From: Gemmatimonadota bacterium
GTDB lineage: Bacteria; Latescibacterota; UBA2968; GCA-2709665
Direction: 5' to 3'
NCBI GenBank assembly: GCA_028873695.1
Contig: JAPPNU010000029.1
Coordinates: 1-36,932, forward strand
Length of the DNA stretch: 36,932 bases
The position numbers and the translations under genes are program-made. Of the stretch, positions 7,952 to 15,685 are shown piece by piece; the first letter of the stretch is position 1, and each line of letters starts with the position of its first letter. A model generated the notes under the pieces. The model was not told the origin of the DNA and did no database searches. It saw only the letters and a program-made list of their open reading frames with translations.

Positions 7952-8719
7952 ATGCGATACATCGATACGCATGCCCATCTGGGGCCGTGGTTCGACGAAA
8001 TCACGACGTTTTCCGCCGAGGGCTTCGTGGCCATGCAGGAGCGGGCGGGCATCGAGCGCACGGTGGTGACGTCCGGCTCCGCCCTGTTTACCGAGTTGAT
8101 CTATGGCAATGAATGGACCATCCGGCACGCCGAGAAGCTGGAACATCTGCTCGTCTGGCTGGTGCTGAATCCATTGAAAATGGGCGAGTCGCTGGAACTG
8201 CTGGACCGCTTCAAGGACCACCCCAAGGTCGCGGGCTTCAAGATCCACCCGGTCCAGCACAAGTATCCGGCGGACATCAAGCCCACCTTCCGGCTCTTCG
8301 AAAAGCTGGAGCCGCTCGGACTGCCGGTGCTTTCCCACGGTGAGAACGAATCCTACGCGGCGCCGGCCCGGTTGCGGCGGCTGGCCGAAGCCTTTCCGTC
8401 CATAACGGTAATTACGGCGCATTTCGGCGCAGGGCAGCCGGGTCAGACGTACGAGGCCATCGATGCGCTCCAGGACTGCAAAACGGGCAACCTCTACACG
8501 GATATGGGTACGGCAAGGGCGATTCGCACGGGCATGATCGGGCTGGTGGTGCGTGAAGTCGGGGCGGACCGGGTGTTGTTCGGCACGGACTCGCCGCTGT
8601 ACGAGCCGATGGCGTTCCCCGCGCTGCTGGCGGCCGCGGATATTACGGACGACGAACGGGAGCAGATCGCCTACAGGAATGCGGAGCGGCTCGTGCTGGG
8701 GCCTAAGAAGTTGTTTTAA
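7952..8719 (+). CDS. Amidohydrolase 2 family TIM-barrel metal-dependent hydrolase
   Basis: This is a 255-residue protein of the amidohydrolase_2 family, which includes decarboxylases such as ACMSD as well as lactonases. The metal-binding HxH is H7 and H9 at the N-terminus (THAH). Further ligands are H99 in FKIHP, H129 in LSHGE, H157 in TAHFG and the catalytic aspartate D213 in FGTDSP. A GGGAGG box lies upstream of the ATG at 7952. The gap from the aminotransferase gene is 34 bp, so the sialidase-fold, aminotransferase and hydrolase genes probably form one operon. The substrate is not evident; lactone hydrolysis of a sugar acid is one possibility. Confidence 0.88.
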   Translation: MRYIDTHAHLGPWFDEITTFSAEGFVAMQERAGIERTVVTSGSALFTELIYGNEWTIRHAEKLEHLLVWLVLNPLKMGESLELLDRFKDHPKVAGFKIHPVQHKYPADIKPTFRLFEKLEPLGLPVLSHGENESYAAPARLRRLAEAFPSITVITAHFGAGQPGQTYEAIDALQDCKTGNLYTDMGTARAIRTGMIGLVVREVGADRVLFGTDSPLYEPMAFPALLAAADITDDEREQIAYRNAERLVLGPKKLF

Positions 8720-8816
8720 AATTACCGGTGAGTTCCCGAGCACGAGCGAAAAAGTGGCGGTCAAGGCGGGAAAATCCGCCCATATTTGTCTATACGGGTG
8801 GATTTGACCAACGCCG

Positions 8817-8869
8817 ACCGGCGCTTTTGCAGCCGTGCGAAGACCGCTGGGAATTTTAAGACAGCTTCT
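8817..8869. repeat. 53-bp dispersed repeat, copy 2
   Basis: This copy is 52/53 identical to positions 1-53 in the same orientation. Flanking bases differ immediately outside the match on the right, giving a sharp boundary at 8869. It lies between the amidohydrolase stop and the next aminotransferase gene. Confidence 0.85.
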
Positions 8870-9074
8870 ATGGGATTGTCGTAGACACGTTCGTTGCTTT
8901 TTAACCTTGATTCGAAATTATCCTGGGACCTGGATGTCGAATATATACAGAAAAACAAGCGTGAATTGATGTCAAAGTTCCCTGTCTGCCTACGTTCGAC
9001 TGACAGGCCGGATACTTGAGGTCACCGGTCTGCTCAGGCAGGCTGGACGTGAACGGAAATTTCACCAATTGTAC

Positions 9075-9166
9075 GACCTCGATGCCCCGTTTTTGCGCTG
9101 ATACCTTCTGTGCCTTTTGTGCTTTTTGTGGTAAATTTCGCCGTTGCCTTTTTCGGATTGAGATTA
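9075..9166 (-). repeat. About 92-bp palindrome-ended repeat, copy 1 (inverted orientation)
   Basis: Read on the minus strand it contains the core CACAAAAAGCACAAAAGGCA shared with the copies at 14470-14560 and 20749-20840. Its ends are GACCTC on one side and a degenerate ATTGAGATT on the other, matching the inverted-repeat ends GACCTCAATT of the family. The outer boundaries are approximate. Confidence 0.75.
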
Positions 9167-9191
9167 GTCAGTGCGTCGGGAGGAACGATAG

Positions 9192-10544
9192 ATGAAGCTG
9201 GACGGTCGCCGGCGGCGGTTGCTCGAGCGGACTTTTCTGGATTATCAGCAGACGTCGGCCTTCATGGAGCATCCGTTCATCGTCAAGAGGGCGCACGGAC
9301 TTCATTATTGGGATACGGCGGGCAAACGTTACTTCGACGGGATCGGCGGTATCTTCGTGGCCTCGCTCGGACACGGCCACCCCCGGGTCCTGGAGGCGAT
9401 GCGAAGGCAGGCGGAGACGCTGGGATTCTCGCCGCCGATGCACGGGCTTTCCGACGTGGCGCTGGATTTCGTCGAGAAGCTGAGCGGGGTGACGCCGGAG
9501 AATCTGAATTTCATCAAGTCCTACAGCGGCGGGTCCGAAGCGGTCGAATCGGCCCTGAAGTTTACGCGGCAGTATTTCAGGCAGAGCGGCCACCCTGGCA
9601 AGTACAAGTTCGTCAGCCGCTACTTCGGTTACCACGGCGCCACGTTCGGCGCGATGGCGGCCAGCGGGACGGGAAAACGCAAGACCCCGTTCGAACCCCA
9701 GGCCGGTGGATTTCTGAAGGTTTTCCCACCAACGTATTACAGAGACCGCTTTGCTTCCTGGGAGGAATGCAACCGTTTCTGTGCGCAGATGTTCGAGGAC
9801 GTGATCGTCAATGAAGACCCGGATACCGTGGCGGGCGTCATCCTGGAGCCGATAGGCAACACAGGCGGAATCATCACACCCACCGAGGAATATTTCCGGA
9901 TAATCCGCGACGTCTGCGACCGCTACAACGTGGTATTGATCTATGATGAGATCATAACCGGGTTCGGCAAGACCGGCTCGATGTTCGCCGCCCAGACGTT
10001 CGGGGTTACGCCTGACATCATCTGCGCGGGTAAGGGCATCTCGAGCGGGGCGTATCCGGTGGGCGCGATGATGGCGCGCGAGGATATGGGAGACGTCTTT
10101 CTCGGGCCCGTGGAGGCGGATGTCAACTTTGCGCACGGACACACGTTCGCGGCCAACCCCGTCGCCTGCGCCGTGGGCATGGCCGTGATCGACGAAATCG
10201 TGGAACATGAACTGGACCGCAGGGCGGGGGAACTCGGACGTTATCTGGCATCGAAGCTGGAAGGATTGAAGGATCTGGGCGTTGTGCGGGAGGTACGGGG
10301 GCGCGGGCTGCTGCAGGGCGTGGAACTGGTGAGGGATACGGCGTCGATGGCCCCGTTCCCGGAACTGGGGCGGGCGCTGAAGCGGACTTCTCTGGAGAAC
10401 GGTCTGCTGATCCGCATCGACCCCACCTGGTTCGCCGTCGCCCCGGCCCTGATCGTACAGCGCGAGGACGTCGACGAACTGTACGATCTCGTGAGAAAGA
10501 GCCTGATCGACGCGATGGAGCAGGTTGAGTCGCAGTTGAGTTGA
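9192..10544 (+). CDS. Class III aminotransferase (4-aminobutyrate/acetylornithine-type)
   Basis: This is a 450-residue PLP-dependent aminotransferase. The phosphate-binding SGGSEAVE stretch is at 112-119, YHGAT at 147-151, the PLP-ring aspartate is D252 in IYDEIITGFGKTG, and the Schiff-base lysine is K281 in CAGKGIS. The GFGKTGSMFA signature places it with omega-aminotransferases that transfer amino groups from GABA, beta-alanine, ornithine derivatives or polyamines. The exact donor is unclear. GGGAGGA lies nine bases before the ATG at 9192. It is followed by a beta-barrel gene after 22 bp, possibly in the same transcript. It is unlike the aminotransferase at 6592, so the two are not a recent duplication. 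Confidence 0.93.
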   Translation: MKLDGRRRRLLERTFLDYQQTSAFMEHPFIVKRAHGLHYWDTAGKRYFDGIGGIFVASLGHGHPRVLEAMRRQAETLGFSPPMHGLSDVALDFVEKLSGVTPENLNFIKSYSGGSEAVESALKFTRQYFRQSGHPGKYKFVSRYFGYHGATFGAMAASGTGKRKTPFEPQAGGFLKVFPPTYYRDRFASWEECNRFCAQMFEDVIVNEDPDTVAGVILEPIGNTGGIITPTEEYFRIIRDVCDRYNVVLIYDEIITGFGKTGSMFAAQTFGVTPDIICAGKGISSGAYPVGAMMAREDMGDVFLGPVEADVNFAHGHTFAANPVACAVGMAVIDEIVEHELDRRAGELGRYLASKLEGLKDLGVVREVRGRGLLQGVELVRDTASMAPFPELGRALKRTSLENGLLIRIDPTWFAVAPALIVQREDVDELYDLVRKSLIDAMEQVESQLS

Positions 10545-10566
10545 AGACCTTCAAGAGGAGGCGCGA

Positions 10567-11232
10567 ATGACGGCAATGAGAATGGCGCTTCTGTTGTGTT
10601 TCCTGCTGCTGGCGACCCCGCAGGTCATCAGCGCCGGCGAAATGGAAGGGCGGTCCCGGATCGAGCTCAGGATGGGACTGCGGAATCACGGTGGAACCAC
10701 CGGCGCGGCGACAACGGTGGGTCCGTTGGGTGTTGAAACGACCGCCGGCGCGGAGAATGTGTTTTTCTCGCTGGGCTACTCGCGCTGGATGAGCGAGAAC
10801 GTCGCCGGCCATGCCACGTTGGGCGTCCTGTCGGTCGACGCGAGCTCACGTGCCGGGCCCCTGGGCGTCTCCCAGCAGGCGGCGGTCATCTGTCCCATGA
10901 TCGTCGGCATGAGATACTATCCGCGAAAGCTGTCCCTCGACACGTCGTTCATGCCCTTTCTGACCGCAGGCGTAGGGCTCATTACCGGGATTCAATCCAG
11001 GAACGACGTCGGTTTCCAGGTGGTCCAGGAATCCGGCGCCACGACCACATTCGGAAGCAGGTCGGGAGTGGGGTTCGACGTGGCAATGGGTCGGTCTTTC
11101 GTGGCGATTGCAGACCTCGGATACAACCTGATGACGGATTTCTCGGACGAGATCGGCGGCCGCCGCAACTACAGCGGTCTCGAATCCGGACTGGGCATCG
11201 GCTGGCAATTCGGCAGAAGCGCCGCACAATAA
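10567..11232 (+). CDS. Outer-membrane beta-barrel protein (putative)
   Basis: This is a 221-residue secreted protein. Residues 1-23 form a signal peptide with a hydrophobic core (MALLLCFLLLATPQ) and a likely cleavage after VISA-G. The mature part is rich in glycine and alternating hydrophobic strands, such as FFSLGYSRWM, HATLGVLSV, PFLTAGVGLITGI, AIADLGYNL and GLGIGWQF, typical of a small OmpA- or OmpW-like eight-stranded barrel. No enzyme motif is visible. A strong GAGGAGG precedes the ATG. It sits 22 bp after the aminotransferase gene. Function could be structural or a narrow channel. The family cannot be named with certainty. Confidence 0.75.
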   Translation: MTAMRMALLLCFLLLATPQVISAGEMEGRSRIELRMGLRNHGGTTGAATTVGPLGVETTAGAENVFFSLGYSRWMSENVAGHATLGVLSVDASSRAGPLGVSQQAAVICPMIVGMRYYPRKLSLDTSFMPFLTAGVGLITGIQSRNDVGFQVVQESGATTTFGSRSGVGFDVAMGRSFVAIADLGYNLMTDFSDEIGGRRNYSGLESGLGIGWQFGRSAAQ

Positions 11233-11521
11233 GCACAACGCAATCGAGCGCGTGTATTGTAACGGATCGAATATTCAGTACGATGAGACACTGTGGAAAT
11301 GCGGTGGCGCGGGTGACGTTGCGTAGCCCGCAAGCGTTCGAATTCATCGCTGCGGCCTGGAACAGTGGACCTTGCCTTGCTCTTGGCTTCCGATCCTGCA
11401 TTTGGTCTTGAACCTGCTCATGGCATCTAATCCTGCCTAATCCTGGTCGGTCTTTATCCTGTTTTTCCTGTCCATCCATGTTAATTCCGGGTTATGAGTC
11501 AAATGGGTTCAGGAGGTTGCG
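11233..11521. other. Intergenic region, 289 bp
   Basis: This is non-coding sequence between the beta-barrel gene and the oxidoreductase gene. Its right half is a run of loosely repeated ATCCTG-type units, one of which (11453-11481) recurs at 19576-19604. No terminator hairpin is clear after the stop at 11232. Confidence 0.5.
11453..11481. repeat. 29-bp ATCCTG-type repeat, copy 1
   Basis: It is 26/29 identical to 19576-19604 and in the same orientation. Both copies lie in intergenic DNA. Several ATCCTG words precede this copy (from about 11395), suggesting a decayed tandem array. Confidence 0.6.
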
Positions 11522-12622
11522 ATGGCGAAGTACAAAGCGGCGATCATCGGCACCGGCCGGGTGGGATACCAGTTCAGCTTCGGGGACCTGCCGGACAACC
11601 ACGCCGACGCCCTGGGCCAACACCCGGACTGCCAACTGGCGGCGGGCGTGAACCGGGGACGGGAAAAGCTGGAAGTCTTCGGGCAGCGCTACGGGATCGA
11701 CGCGCTGTATCACGACTACCGGCGAATGCTGGACGAGGTCAGGCCGGATATCTGCATTGTGGCCACCCATCCGGAACTGCATTGCGAAATGGTGGAAACA
11801 TGCGCCGCGGCGCCGGCCACGAAAGCGATCATCTGCGAAAAGCCGATGGCGCTGTCTCCGGAGGAATGCGACCGGATGATCGCCGCCTGCGATAGCGCGG
11901 GCATCCTGCTGCAGGTCAATCACAACCGCCGGTGGTCGCCGGAGTGGAACCTGGGATTGCGGCTGTTGCAAGACGGCTCGATCGGCAAGCTGAACCACGT
12001 CTATTGCTATATGGACGGCGGCAAGCCGGACCCTTCGTGGCGCAGCGAAAACGAGGGGCCTTTCCTGCACGACTTTACCCACTACTTCGACCTGATGGAT
12101 ATGTACGCCGGGGAGGTGGCCTGGATGTGCGGGATGGCTGAGCAGCGGATGCGTCCCTGGGCGGTGGAGGACTTCGGCGCGGCCATCATGAAATTCAGGA
12201 ACGGTACGACAGGTCTCGTCCACGGCGCCGAGTTGACATCCTATACGGACAATGCGTTCGAGTTGCGCGGGACGGAGGGCGTGATCCGTTTTCTGGGAGA
12301 ACGGGTCCATCTCTTCCGTGCCGTTGAGGACGACTACGAACCGGACAGCGGGTTTCAGTGGCATGCCCTGCAGCACACGCCCGTCGATCACCCGTCGCCG
12401 GCGTCCACGTACGTCGTCGCGCTGAACGAGCTGGTCGATGCGCTCGAGGGCCGCGGGGAATTGCGGAGCGACGGACGGGTGGGGCTGCGATCACTGGAGA
12501 TGGTAATGGCGATCTACCAGTCCCAGTTAACGGGGAACCGGCCGGTCGAATTCCCGCTCGAAGCGCGCGGTTCGGGTGTGGCGGCACTGCGGGACGCGGT
12601 ACAGTTCGTCGATCGGAATTGA
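11522..12622 (+). CDS. Gfo/Idh/MocA family oxidoreductase
   Basis: This is a 366-residue NAD(P)-dependent oxidoreductase acting on sugars, inositols or related polyols. The N-terminal Rossmann motif is IIGTGRVG (about residues 8-15), slightly off the usual GxGxxG. The family EKP motif occurs in IICEKPMAL, whose lysine is catalytic. An HDFTHYFDLM stretch supplies the conserved D-x-x-x-H of the C-terminal domain. GGAGG lies upstream of the ATG at 11522. No signal peptide is present. It is followed after 28 bp by a CocE/NonD hydrolase, so the two are probably co-transcribed. The substrate cannot be inferred. Confidence 0.92.
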   Translation: MAKYKAAIIGTGRVGYQFSFGDLPDNHADALGQHPDCQLAAGVNRGREKLEVFGQRYGIDALYHDYRRMLDEVRPDICIVATHPELHCEMVETCAAAPATKAIICEKPMALSPEECDRMIAACDSAGILLQVNHNRRWSPEWNLGLRLLQDGSIGKLNHVYCYMDGGKPDPSWRSENEGPFLHDFTHYFDLMDMYAGEVAWMCGMAEQRMRPWAVEDFGAAIMKFRNGTTGLVHGAELTSYTDNAFELRGTEGVIRFLGERVHLFRAVEDDYEPDSGFQWHALQHTPVDHPSPASTYVVALNELVDALEGRGELRSDGRVGLRSLEMVMAIYQSQLTGNRPVEFPLEARGSGVAALRDAVQFVDRN

Positions 12623-12650
12623 ACATTAAAAAGGCAAGAAGAGGATTGTA

Positions 12651-14471
12651 ATGGCGGAAACCGAGGCGCGGGGGTCGTGGATCGAGTACGATGTGATCGT
12701 CCGCAGGAACGTGATGGTACCCATGCGGGACGGCGTGAAGCTGGCGACGGACCTTTACTTTCCCGCGAAGCACGGGGAGATTGTGCAGGGCGCGTTTCCC
12801 GCGGTAATCGAGCGCACGCCGTACGATAAGGAATCCAAATTCAGCGAAGGCCGGTATCTCGCGCGCAGAGGATACGTGGCCGTGCGCCAGGACGTCCGGG
12901 GGCGTTTCGAGTCGGAAGGCGTATGGCATCCGTTCGCAAAGGAAGCGCCGGACGGGTACGATACCGTGGAGTGGGTGGCCGCGCAGCCCTGGTGCGACGG
13001 AAACGTGGGAACAATGGGAGGTTCTTATTGCGGAAGCGACCAGAGCGCGCTGGCCACGCTGAATCCGCCTCACCTGAAGGCAATGGTTGTCGCAGTGGGT
13101 ACCTCGAACTATCACACCAGTTCGATGCGGCAGAACGGCGCCCTGGAAGTGCGGTTCATGATCTACGCGTTCCGGATGGCGACCACAAGCAGGGAAGCGC
13201 TCGCGGACGCGTCATTGAAGGCCGCGTTGGACGCGGACTTCGCGAGGGTGGGCGAGTGGCTGACTCGGACACCCTACAGGAAGGGGTCGTCCGCCCTGCG
13301 GTTTCTGCCGACTTACGAACAGTGGGTTCTGGATCTTCTGGGAGAAGGAGACTTCAACGAATACTGGAAGCAGCGGGGATACGCGATCGACCACTACTAC
13401 GATGAACACGCGGACGTGCCCACGATATATCTGGGCGGGTGGTACGACTCCTACACCCGGGGTACCACGGCGAACTACGTCGCGTTGTCGAAACGGATGA
13501 CGTCCCCGCAGCATCTGTTTATGGGCCCCTGGACCCACGGCGGCTGGGGGAACTCCTTCGCCGGCGACGTGGATTTCGGGCAGGATTCCGTCCTGGACGA
13601 TTACGACGGCTACCGGCTGCGCTGGTTCGACAGGTGGCTGAAGGGTTTCGACAACGGCGTCGACCGTGAGAAACCGGTACGGATATTCGTGATGGGAGGC
13701 GGCGACGGCCGCAGGAACCGGGAGGGTCGACTGAGCTATTTGGGCGCCTGGCGGGACGTGGAGGACTGGCCGCTGCCCGGGACCCGGTTTACGCCGTACT
13801 ATCTGCACCCGGACGGCAGCATCGGAGAGGACATACCGGAACCTTCCGAGCCGAGCCGCTACACGTTCGATCCCCGGGACCCGGTTCCCACGGTCGGCGG
13901 CAATCTGTCCGCCGGGGACCCGATCCTGGTTGCCGGCGCGTACGACCAGCGAGGGGATTCACGCTTTTACGGATGCAGGGACAACCTGCCGCTGTCGGCG
14001 CGGAGCGACGTCCTCGTCTTTCAGACGCCTGAATTGAAGGAACCCCTGGAAGTCACGGGACCGCTGACGATGAAATTGTGGGCGTCTTCCACCGCGGCGG
14101 ATACGGATTTTACCGTGAAACTGATCGACGTGCATCCCCCGAACGAGGACTATCCCGACGGCTTCGCTCAGAACATTACGGACAGTATCATCCGGGGGCG
14201 TTATCGGAACTCGAGGGAAACACAGGATTTGATGTCGCCGGGAGAAATCCATGAACTGGAGATCGTGATGTATCCGACGGCAACCGTTTTCGACGCGGGC
14301 CACCGCATCAGGGTGGACGTCTCCAGCAGCAATTTCCCCAGGTTCGACGTCAATCCGAATACGGGAGGCCCATTGGGACGGGACCGCCGGGTTGTCCTCG
14401 CGGAAAACGCGGTGTTTCACGATCCGGATCATCCTTCGCACATCGTCCTTCCCATCATCCCGGTGTGTTGA
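12651..14471 (+). CDS. CocE/NonD family serine hydrolase (X-Pro dipeptidyl-peptidase S15-type fold)
   Basis: This is a 606-residue alpha/beta hydrolase followed by a C-terminal jelly-roll domain, the architecture of cocaine esterase, glutaryl-7-ACA acylase and X-Pro dipeptidyl peptidases. The nucleophile is S125 in GGSYCGSD, the acid is D266 in GGWYDSY and the base is H296 in GPWTHGG. Spacing matches the CocE group. The N-terminal VPMRDGVKLATDLYFP is also characteristic. The C-terminal domain (about 390-606) contains the VTGPLTMKLWASST strand typical of the family. No signal peptide is evident. A GAGGA box precedes the ATG. It probably cleaves an ester or amide of a small acyl compound. Its TGA stop forms the first bases of a 92-bp repeat. 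Confidence 0.93.
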   Translation: MAETEARGSWIEYDVIVRRNVMVPMRDGVKLATDLYFPAKHGEIVQGAFPAVIERTPYDKESKFSEGRYLARRGYVAVRQDVRGRFESEGVWHPFAKEAPDGYDTVEWVAAQPWCDGNVGTMGGSYCGSDQSALATLNPPHLKAMVVAVGTSNYHTSSMRQNGALEVRFMIYAFRMATTSREALADASLKAALDADFARVGEWLTRTPYRKGSSALRFLPTYEQWVLDLLGEGDFNEYWKQRGYAIDHYYDEHADVPTIYLGGWYDSYTRGTTANYVALSKRMTSPQHLFMGPWTHGGWGNSFAGDVDFGQDSVLDDYDGYRLRWFDRWLKGFDNGVDREKPVRIFVMGGGDGRRNREGRLSYLGAWRDVEDWPLPGTRFTPYYLHPDGSIGEDIPEPSEPSRYTFDPRDPVPTVGGNLSAGDPILVAGAYDQRGDSRFYGCRDNLPLSARSDVLVFQTPELKEPLEVTGPLTMKLWASSTAADTDFTVKLIDVHPPNEDYPDGFAQNITDSIIRGRYRNSRETQDLMSPGEIHELEIVMYPTATVFDAGHRIRVDVSSSNFPRFDVNPNTGGPLGRDRRVVLAENAVFHDPDHPSHIVLPIIPVC

Positions 14472-14560
14472 CCTCAATTCGAAAAAAGACAAATGGCAAA
14501 TTGGCCACAAAAAGCACAAAAGGCACAGAAGGTAACGGCGCAAAACGGAGAATTGAGGTC
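14470..14560 (+). repeat. About 92-bp palindrome-ended repeat, copy 2
   Basis: It is bounded by GACCTCAATT (14470-14479) and its exact reverse complement AATTGAGGTC (14551-14560). The interior contains CACAAAAAGCACAAAAGGCA, shared with copies 1 and 3. The left end overlaps the TGA stop codon (14469-14471) of the CocE/NonD gene by two bases. Confidence 0.82.
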
Positions 14561-14571
14561 ATTGCCCATTA

Positions 14572-14691
14572 TTCGCGCCATTTCGCGTTATTCGTAGTTT
14601 GATGCCCTTCGGCTCTTTTCGTGGTTTTTCGTATTCTCGTATTCTCGCGCCTTTCAGCCTTTTTTCGCGCCATTTCGTGTTATTCGTAGTT
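14572..14691. repeat. Pair of 28-bp direct repeats
   Basis: Positions 14572-14599 and 14664-14691 are 27/28 identical (TTCGCGCCATTTCG followed by CGTTATTCGTAGTT or TGTTATTCGTAGTT). They lie 92 bp apart in the 254-bp gap between the hydrolase and psd. The interval holds further short echoes such as TATTCTCG twice. Confidence 0.8.
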
Positions 14692-14725
14692 CATTTTTTC
14701 TGTTATTGGACAGGCGTGCGGGCAG

Positions 14726-15628
14726 ATGGATGACGGTTTCGAGATCAGGTACCGGGATCGAAGAACGGGGCGGACGATAACGGAGCCGCTGTCTTACACG
14801 TTTTTTCAAAGGGCGTTCCAGTCTTCGTTCGTCCTTGGACTCTTCCACCTGCTGCTGAACAATTCGATCTTCTGCCGCTTTTATGGCTGGATGCAGGCGC
14901 GGCCCGGAAGCCGCCGGAAGATTTCCCGTTTCGTGCGGGACTACCGCATCAACGTGGAAGAGATCGAATATCCCCTGGAGCGGTATCCGAACTTCAACGC
15001 GTTCTTCACGCGCCGGTTGAGACCGGACGCCAGGCCGTTTGTCCCGGAACCCGACGCGTTATCCTGTCCGGCGGACGGCAAGGTGCTGGTCTTTCAGCAA
15101 CTCCGGGAGGGCGCCCAAATCCCTGTCAAGGGAGCGCCTGTTCCATTGGAACGCCTGCTGGATTCCGAGGAGGAGGCCCTCCCCTATCGTCACGGTTCGG
15201 CGCTGGTGGTGCGGCTCGCGCCGTACGACTATCACCGTTTCCACTTTCCGGATGCCGGAAAAGCCGGACCGGCGCGCGTTGTCGCCGGGCGGTATTATAT
15301 CGTCAACCCCCTGGGCCTTCGCCGGGTGCCGGGCGTATTCTGGCGGAACAGACGCGCGGTGACCCGGTTCGACTCGAACCGGTTCGGAAGGATTGCCTAT
15401 CTGGAAATCGGCGGCTTCGCGGTTGGGAGCATCGTTGAAACGTACACACCGGGACCGGTCGAACGGGGTCAGGAGAAGGGCTATTTTCAGTTCGGCGGGT
15501 CCACGCTCGTGCTGCTGTTCGAGCCGGGAACGGTCGTCTTTGACGACGACCTGAAGGAAGACTCCGGGCGGGGAATCGAAGTGCACGTGAGGGCGGGCAG
15601 CCGGATCGGCAGGAGAGTGGTGAAATAA
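14726..15628 (+). CDS. psd: Phosphatidylserine decarboxylase proenzyme
   Basis: This 300-residue enzyme converts phosphatidylserine to phosphatidylethanolamine, the final step of PE synthesis, and is associated with the inner membrane. The proenzyme cleaves itself to create a pyruvoyl group. The cleavage motif is GGST at 257-260 (S259), a variant of the usual LGST. Other signatures are FNAFFTRRL at 91-98, PADGKV at 115-120 and DYHRFHFP (about 168-175), which carries the conserved histidines. An N-terminal helix at about 24-50 is hydrophobic. The length fits the proteobacterial-type enzyme. The ATG at 14726 has no clear ribosome binding site. No pssA lies in the window, so the gene is apparently separate from its upstream step. 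Confidence 0.94.
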   Translation: MDDGFEIRYRDRRTGRTITEPLSYTFFQRAFQSSFVLGLFHLLLNNSIFCRFYGWMQARPGSRRKISRFVRDYRINVEEIEYPLERYPNFNAFFTRRLRPDARPFVPEPDALSCPADGKVLVFQQLREGAQIPVKGAPVPLERLLDSEEEALPYRHGSALVVRLAPYDYHRFHFPDAGKAGPARVVAGRYYIVNPLGLRRVPGVFWRNRRAVTRFDSNRFGRIAYLEIGGFAVGSIVETYTPGPVERGQEKGYFQFGGSTLVLLFEPGTVVFDDDLKEDSGRGIEVHVRAGSRIGRRVVK

Positions 15629-15649
15629 TACCGGGACAGGATACCACAT

Positions 15650-15685
15650 CGGGGTGAGGCGCAATCCGGCCTCACCCCGTTTCTT
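15650..15685 (+). terminator. Rho-independent terminator after psd
   Basis: An 11-bp perfect stem (CGGGGTGAGGC, 15650-15660, with 15669-15679) encloses an 8-base loop and is followed by TTTCTT. On the opposite strand the stem includes the last codons and TGA of the convergent LamG/propeller gene, but there is no T-run on that side. Confidence 0.72.

Larger units (their letters stand above)
8720..9191. other. Repeat-bearing intergenic region, 472 bp
   Basis: No credible gene lies here. It contains a second copy of the 53-bp repeat (8817-8869). It also has a CCTGTC/GACAGG inverted repeat at 8981-9007, whose surroundings resemble the hairpin at 25670-25691, and an inverted-orientation copy of the 92-bp repeat (about 9075-9166) just upstream of the next gene. 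Confidence 0.65.
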
